Shown here: positions 5,319 to 8,376 of the stretch, piece by piece
How the letters are laid out: each line of letters begins with the position of its first letter
Numbering within the stretch: position 1 is the stretch's first letter
Assembly: GCA_020628265.1 (NCBI GenBank)
Contig: JAHDFG010000086.1
Location: 1-8,376 of the forward strand
DNA from: Pseudooctadecabacter sp.
GTDB lineage: Bacteria > Pseudomonadota > Alphaproteobacteria > Rhodobacterales > Rhodobacteraceae
Direction: 5' to 3'
DNA: 8,376 nucleotides
Program-made: the position numbers and the translations under genes
The notes under the pieces: generated by a model
Databases searched by the model: none
What the model saw: the letters and a program-made list of their open reading frames with translations, nothing else
Told to the model about the DNA's origin: nothing

Positions 5319-6320
5319 ATGCAACGCAGTAAAATTGTAGATGTCGAAGACGAACGGGCCTCGCCGAGGCGGTTTGTCTTTGTGTTGCTGGATCAATTCA
5401 CGATGTTGTCGTTCGCGGCGGCAGTCGATTGTTTGCGTCTGGCGAACCTGATGTCCGACAAGACGCTTTATGAATGGCGACTGATCGGCGACGGCGGAGA
5501 GATGGTGTCCTGCTCCACTGGCACAGGTTTTGCCTTGGACGGAGATCTGGACGAGTTGCATCGCGATGACACCGTCATCGTATGTGGCGGTCGTGACGTT
5601 CAGGCCGCGACGACGAAGCGCATTTTGAACTGGCTGCGTCGTGAGGCGCGGCGTGGCATCGTGATTGGCGGGCTGTGTACCGCTGCCTATGCACTGGCCA
5701 AGGCCGGCCTACTGGATGGCAAGCGCGCAACGATCCACTGGGAAAACCACGACGCCTTCACTGAAGAATTCCTTGAGGTCGAACTGACCAAATCGGTATT
5801 TGTGAAGGACGGCAACCGTTGGACGACCGCAGGCGGCACGTCCTCGATCGATCTGTTCCTGCAAATCATTGCAGACCACCACGGAGAGACCTTGGCCAAT
5901 GCTGTGGCCGACCAACAGATCTACTCCGCGATCCGAACCGATCAGGACACCCAGCGTTTGTCGATCCCGACCCGTATCGGTGTGCGTCACCCCAAACTCA
6001 GCCGCGTCATTCAAGCGATGGAGCAAAACATCGAAGAACCGATCAGCCCATCGGTGCTGGCCAAAGACGTGGGCATGTCGACGCGTCAGTTGGAGAGGCT
6101 GTTCCGGCGCTACCTGAACCGCAGCCCCAAGCGGTACTATATGGAATTGCGCCTGCAAAAGGCCCGCAACCTGCTGATGCAGACCGATATGTCGGTGATC
6201 AACGTCGCCCTTGCCTGCGGTTTTGCCTCGCCTTCGCATTTTTCGAAATGCTATCGGTCACACTACGATACGACCCCCTATCGTGAACGCGGCGCCCATT
6301 CGGCGCGCTTGTCGATCTGA
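5319..6320 (+). CDS. GlxA family transcriptional regulator (DJ-1/PfpI-like domain plus AraC HTH)
   Basis: From the ATG at 5319 this is a 333-residue regulator. Residues about 18-190 form a DJ-1/PfpI (GATase1-like) sensor domain: FVFVLLDQFTMLSF at the start, the VCGGRDV strand, and the nucleophile-elbow region GGLCTAAYALAKAGLLDGKRATIHW with Cys120. In this family the domain senses a small molecule and is not thought catalytic. Residues about 235-325 are the AraC/XylS double HTH, with RQLERLFRR and the signature ending in VALACGFASPSHFSKCYRSHY. The layout is that of GbdR, CdhR and ArgR, which control use of betaine, carnitine or arginine, so a nitrogenous ligand is a reasonable guess but unproven. 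It diverges from aroG and has a candidate sigma-54 promoter. Two small exported-protein genes follow after 32 bp and may be co-transcribed. A longer form from 5217 is possible but unlikely. Confidence 0.92.
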   Translation: MQRSKIVDVEDERASPRRFVFVLLDQFTMLSFAAAVDCLRLANLMSDKTLYEWRLIGDGGEMVSCSTGTGFALDGDLDELHRDDTVIVCGGRDVQAATTKRILNWLRREARRGIVIGGLCTAAYALAKAGLLDGKRATIHWENHDAFTEEFLEVELTKSVFVKDGNRWTTAGGTSSIDLFLQIIADHHGETLANAVADQQIYSAIRTDQDTQRLSIPTRIGVRHPKLSRVIQAMEQNIEEPISPSVLAKDVGMSTRQLERLFRRYLNRSPKRYYMELRLQKARNLLMQTDMSVINVALACGFASPSHFSKCYRSHYDTTPYRERGAHSARLSI

Positions 6321-6352
6321 GCGGCGGACTTAGGCAATGAAGGACAACACCC

Positions 6353-6781
6353 ATGGCTAAACGACCGACCTTTCTTCCCATCATGTTGGTGATGGGCGTT
6401 GCTCTGGTCGCGGCCTTCGTCGTGCTCACATCGCGCTCCGAGCATGGCGAGGTAAACGTCAATCGCCAGTATCCCCACCATGTCTGCACGTTCAACCGCT
6501 ACTGCGCCGGTGACACCTGCTTGGACGAGACCCCGTCGTTCGTCGCTTACACGGCCTATGAAGACGGGCAACCGCGCGTCGAAATCCCGAACATGAGCCC
6601 CCGCGCAACGCTCAGCGACGTGCAGGACGGGATCGCCTTCACGTCGGAAGGCGGCGCACTTGAGGGGACGCTTCGGATCTTTTTCACGAACTCACTGGAT
6701 TTTGTCGGGACGTCCGGTTCGGGTTCGGATTTGGTGGAACATTACGCCTCTGGCACCTGCACACCGCTGATTGAACCGTGA
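6353..6781 (+). CDS. small exported or membrane-anchored tetra-cysteine protein, unknown function
   Basis: This 142-residue protein is not recognised. It starts with basic MAKRP, then one hydrophobic segment (about 8-26) that is either an uncleaved membrane anchor or a signal peptide, and the rest is likely periplasmic. There are four cysteines: Cys45, Cys51 and Cys56 (C-x5-C-x4-C) and Cys136 close to the C-terminus, which suggests two disulfides. The stretch from 62 to 120 alternates polar and hydrophobic residues as in a beta-rich fold, with LRIFFTNSLDFVG near its end. AAGGA 8 nt before the ATG supports the start. It follows the GlxA-family regulator by 32 bp, and its stop overlaps the next gene's GTG (GTGA). 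The cysteine layout closely resembles that of the next gene's product. Function unknown. Confidence 0.8.
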   Translation: MAKRPTFLPIMLVMGVALVAAFVVLTSRSEHGEVNVNRQYPHHVCTFNRYCAGDTCLDETPSFVAYTAYEDGQPRVEIPNMSPRATLSDVQDGIAFTSEGGALEGTLRIFFTNSLDFVGTSGSGSDLVEHYASGTCTPLIEP

Positions 6782-7158
6782 TCTGGCGCGCCACGGCGCT
6801 GGCATGTGTGCTTGGCGAACCGGCAGCCGCTGGTTGGTCCTGTGACATGGCAGAGGAAAACTGCCTGACAGGTTGCGAACGCGCCAATGTGACGTTTCAC
6901 ATCGATCCGAACCAGTTCGTCGCCCCCCAGAATGCAAATGAACCGCCCCGCCGTCAGGTCACACGCGTGTCGATGAACGACGCAGTGTTCGTGGCAGAAG
7001 CCATCCTGATGCAAGGAGGCGCAGAGGGCTTTTACGAGGACGGGGGCGAGCTTGGCCGACGGCTGATGATCGTGCAGCCAGACGGCGAGGCCCGCCTGAC
7101 GCTGCAGCCCCGAAACATCACCCTGACTGGAGAATGCGCCCGCGTGGACGGCCCCTAA
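6778..7158 (+). CDS. small exported tetra-cysteine protein, unknown function, GTG start
   Basis: This 126-residue protein is not recognised. The start is GTG at 6778, overlapping the previous stop by 4 bases (GTGA). An in-frame TGA at 6772-6774 forbids any earlier start, and a later ATG would lose the signal peptide. No good ribosome-binding site precedes it, so translation is probably coupled to the upstream gene. The N-terminus is a short signal peptide with a possible cleavage site after PAAA (residues 15-18); Glu14 is unusual for its hydrophobic part. The mature part has Cys22, Cys29, Cys33 (C-x6-C-x3-C) and Cys120. The first-to-third cysteine distance is 11, the same as in the preceding protein, and both have a lone cysteine near the end, GTC there and GEC here. 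It is therefore probably a divergent paralogue. Its stop overlaps the convergent dehydrogenase gene by 3 to 4 bases. Confidence 0.72.
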   Translation: MIWRATALACVLGEPAAAGWSCDMAEENCLTGCERANVTFHIDPNQFVAPQNANEPPRRQVTRVSMNDAVFVAEAILMQGGAEGFYEDGGELGRRLMIVQPDGEARLTLQPRNITLTGECARVDGP

Positions 7159-8027
7159 CCCATCGCCCGCAGGCGTTTGATCAGACTGGAGGTATCCCAA
7201 CGACCGCCACCAAGCTTCTGAACATCCTTGTAGAATTGGTCGACAAGCGCGGTCACAGGCAAAGATGCCCCGGTCTCGTCGGCGGTATCCAGACAAATTC
7301 CGAGGTCCTTGCGCATCCAGTCCACGGCAAAGCCGTGATCGAAATGATCGTCCAGCATGGTCTCATAGCGGTTCTGCATCTGCCATGATCCCGCAGCACC
7401 CTGACTGATGACCTCGACCACGGCGCGGCCATCAAGGCCTGCTTTCTCGGCAAAGTGCAACGCTTCGGACAGGCCCTGCACCAGACCCGCAATGGCGATC
7501 TGGTTGCACATCTTGGTCATCTGGCCTGCGCCGCTCTCCCCGATCCGGCGACAAATGCGGGCGTAGGCATCAATCACGGCTTCGGCCTTGGCATAGGCAT
7601 CGGCGTCGCCCCCGCACATCACGGACAGCACGCCGTTTTCGGCCCCCGCCTGACCACCCGAGATTGGCGCGTCAACAAACTGGATGCCCTTCGATGCGGC
7701 GGCTTCGGCCAACTCGCGGGTCACTTTGGCCGAAACGGTTGTGTGGTCCACGAAGATGGACCCTTCGGGCATCGTCGCAAACGCACCCTCATCACCCAGA
7801 CAGACCGAGCGGAGGTCGTCGTCATTGCCGACACAGGCCATAACGAACTCGGCACCTTTGGCGGCCTCGGCTGGGGTCGCGCCTGCGGCGCCCTTGTGTT
7901 CCTTGACCCAAGCGGCGGATTTGGCGGCGGTCCGGTTGTAGACGGTCACGTCATGGCCCGCGGCGGCCAAATGCCCCGCCATTGGATAGCCCATCACGCC
8001 CAACCCCAAAAATGCGATCTTAGCCAT
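7155..8027 (-). CDS. NAD(P)-dependent beta-hydroxyacid dehydrogenase (3-hydroxyisobutyrate dehydrogenase / tartronate semialdehyde reductase family)
   Basis: This 290-residue enzyme oxidises or reduces a small 3-hydroxy acid/aldehyde pair with NAD(P) in the cytoplasm. The Rossmann fingerprint GLGVMG is at residues 8-13 and VYNRT at 29-33. Arg32 and Thr33 after the second strand favour NADP(H), as in glyoxylate/succinic semialdehyde reductases. The substrate-binding motif DAPISGG is at 119-125, the catalytic Lys172 lies in GAGQMTKMCNQ (166-176), and Lys240-Asp241 in MRKDLG marks the C-terminal helical domain. Length is typical. The substrate could be 3-hydroxyisobutyrate, tartronate semialdehyde, glyoxylate or another; sequence alone does not decide. 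GAGGAG 6 nt before the ATG supports the start. It stands alone on the minus strand, facing the exported-protein gene with overlapping stops, and diverges from the acylase gene across 104 bp. Confidence 0.92.
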   Translation of the reverse strand: MAKIAFLGLGVMGYPMAGHLAAAGHDVTVYNRTAAKSAAWVKEHKGAAGATPAEAAKGAEFVMACVGNDDDLRSVCLGDEGAFATMPEGSIFVDHTTVSAKVTRELAEAAASKGIQFVDAPISGGQAGAENGVLSVMCGGDADAYAKAEAVIDAYARICRRIGESGAGQMTKMCNQIAIAGLVQGLSEALHFAEKAGLDGRAVVEVISQGAAGSWQMQNRYETMLDDHFDHGFAVDWMRKDLGICLDTADETGASLPVTALVDQFYKDVQKLGGGRWDTSSLIKRLRAMG

Positions 8028-8131
8028 GCCCGTCTCCTCTTGCTTGCATCACTGATATGGTTGCGTGATAGGTAACCAACGCCGCCCCGTCGTCAATGGC
8101 GGCCGTGCGATACGTGCAAGAAGGAACGTTC

Positions 8132-8376
8132 ATGGCCCTCGTCTTTCGCTGGCTTATCCGCCTCGCCTCGGCGCTGATTTTCACGATCGTGGCGGTCTTT
8201 GCGCTGGCCTACTATTTCGCGTCACGCTCCTTGCCCGATTACGAAGGCACGTTGCAGGTTGCAGGCATTGAAGCCCCTGTCGAGATCGTGCGCGACAACG
8301 CCAACGTGCCGCATATCTTTGGTGAGACGGACGAGGATGTCTTCTTTGCCCTTGGGCTGGCCCATGCGCAGGACCG
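8132..8376 (+). CDS. penicillin acylase family protein (peptidase S45), N-terminal fragment
   Basis: Only the first 81 codons and two bases of codon 82 are in the window. Residues about 5-30 are a hydrophobic signal or anchor segment (RWLIRLASALIFTIVAVF), then a short linker with LPDYEGTLQVAGIEAPVEI. The stretch VEIVRDNANVPHIFGE (50-65) and DVFFALGLAHAQDR (69-82) are the standard opening of the penicillin acylase/quorum-quenching acylase A-chain. These Ntn-hydrolases are periplasmic, self-cleaving amidases, and the catalytic serine of the B-chain lies beyond the window edge. The substrate may be an N-acyl homoserine lactone, a beta-lactam or another amide and cannot be read here. AAGGA 6 nt before the ATG supports the start. 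It diverges from the dehydrogenase gene. Confidence 0.88.
   Translation, partial: MALVFRWLIRLASALIFTIVAVFALAYYFASRSLPDYEGTLQVAGIEAPVEIVRDNANVPHIFGETDEDVFFALGLAHAQD

Noticed and set aside
6796..6807. Lipobox in the second exported protein (ALAC near residue 10)
   Set aside because: The residue at -3 is Ala, not Leu, and the preceding stretch is too short for a lipoprotein signal peptide. An ordinary signal peptidase I site after PAAA fits better.
8028..8131. Promoters for the dehydrogenase and acylase genes (for example TTGCAT-N17-GATAGG on plus, TTGGTT-N16-TATCAG on minus)
   Set aside because: The -10 boxes match only 3 to 4 of 6 bases and nothing else supports them, so they are not listed as features.

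Overview
The window reads as chromosomal DNA from an alphaproteobacterium, most likely a marine member of the Rhodobacterales (Roseobacter group). Reasons: high GC with dense coding, a class II (plant/Mycobacterium-type) DAHP synthase, the yicC-gmk pair, a PAS_5-type single-domain PAS protein, a GlxA/GbdR-type AraC regulator, and small exported cysteine proteins of a kind I associate with this group. There is no sign of a phage, insertion sequence, CRISPR array, tRNA or rRNA. Nine genes are complete or start here: seven complete, one cut at each end, plus one small gene that begins with GTG.

Layout. (1) 1-2843, minus strand: a compact operon read from right to left, yicC (endoribonuclease family), gmk (guanylate kinase), a gamma-class carbonic anhydrase-like protein and a PLP-dependent trans-sulfuration enzyme that runs off the left edge. 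Junctions are a 3-bp gap, a 1-bp overlap and a 4-bp overlap, so translation is probably coupled. (2) 2844-3044: divergent regulatory gap. (3) 3045-3743, plus: PAS-domain protein. (4) 3762-5132, minus: aroG, class II DAHP synthase, first step of the shikimate pathway, convergent with the PAS gene 18 bp apart. (5) 5133-5318: a dense divergent control region. (6) 5319-7158, plus: a GlxA-family AraC-type regulator followed by two small exported proteins, each with a similar four-cysteine layout. (7) 7155-8027, minus: a beta-hydroxyacid dehydrogenase whose stop codon overlaps the preceding convergent gene. (8) 8132-8376, plus: the 5' end of a penicillin acylase-family (Ntn-hydrolase, S45) gene.

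Most genes are ordinary housekeeping or metabolic ones. The most interesting DNA is the aroG/GlxA intergenic region. It holds a near-perfect sigma-54 promoter (GG-N10-GC) inside what would otherwise look like the 5' end of the regulator gene, a perfect 8-bp inverted repeat between the two divergent promoters, a perfect DnaA-box 9-mer inside the candidate aroG promoter, a second perfect 6-bp inverted repeat about 114 bp upstream of the predicted sigma-54 start, and a GANTC site. The other candidate for something undescribed is the pair of small tetra-cysteine exported proteins downstream of the regulator, which look like distant relatives of each other. All assignments are by eye; no database or structural search was run.
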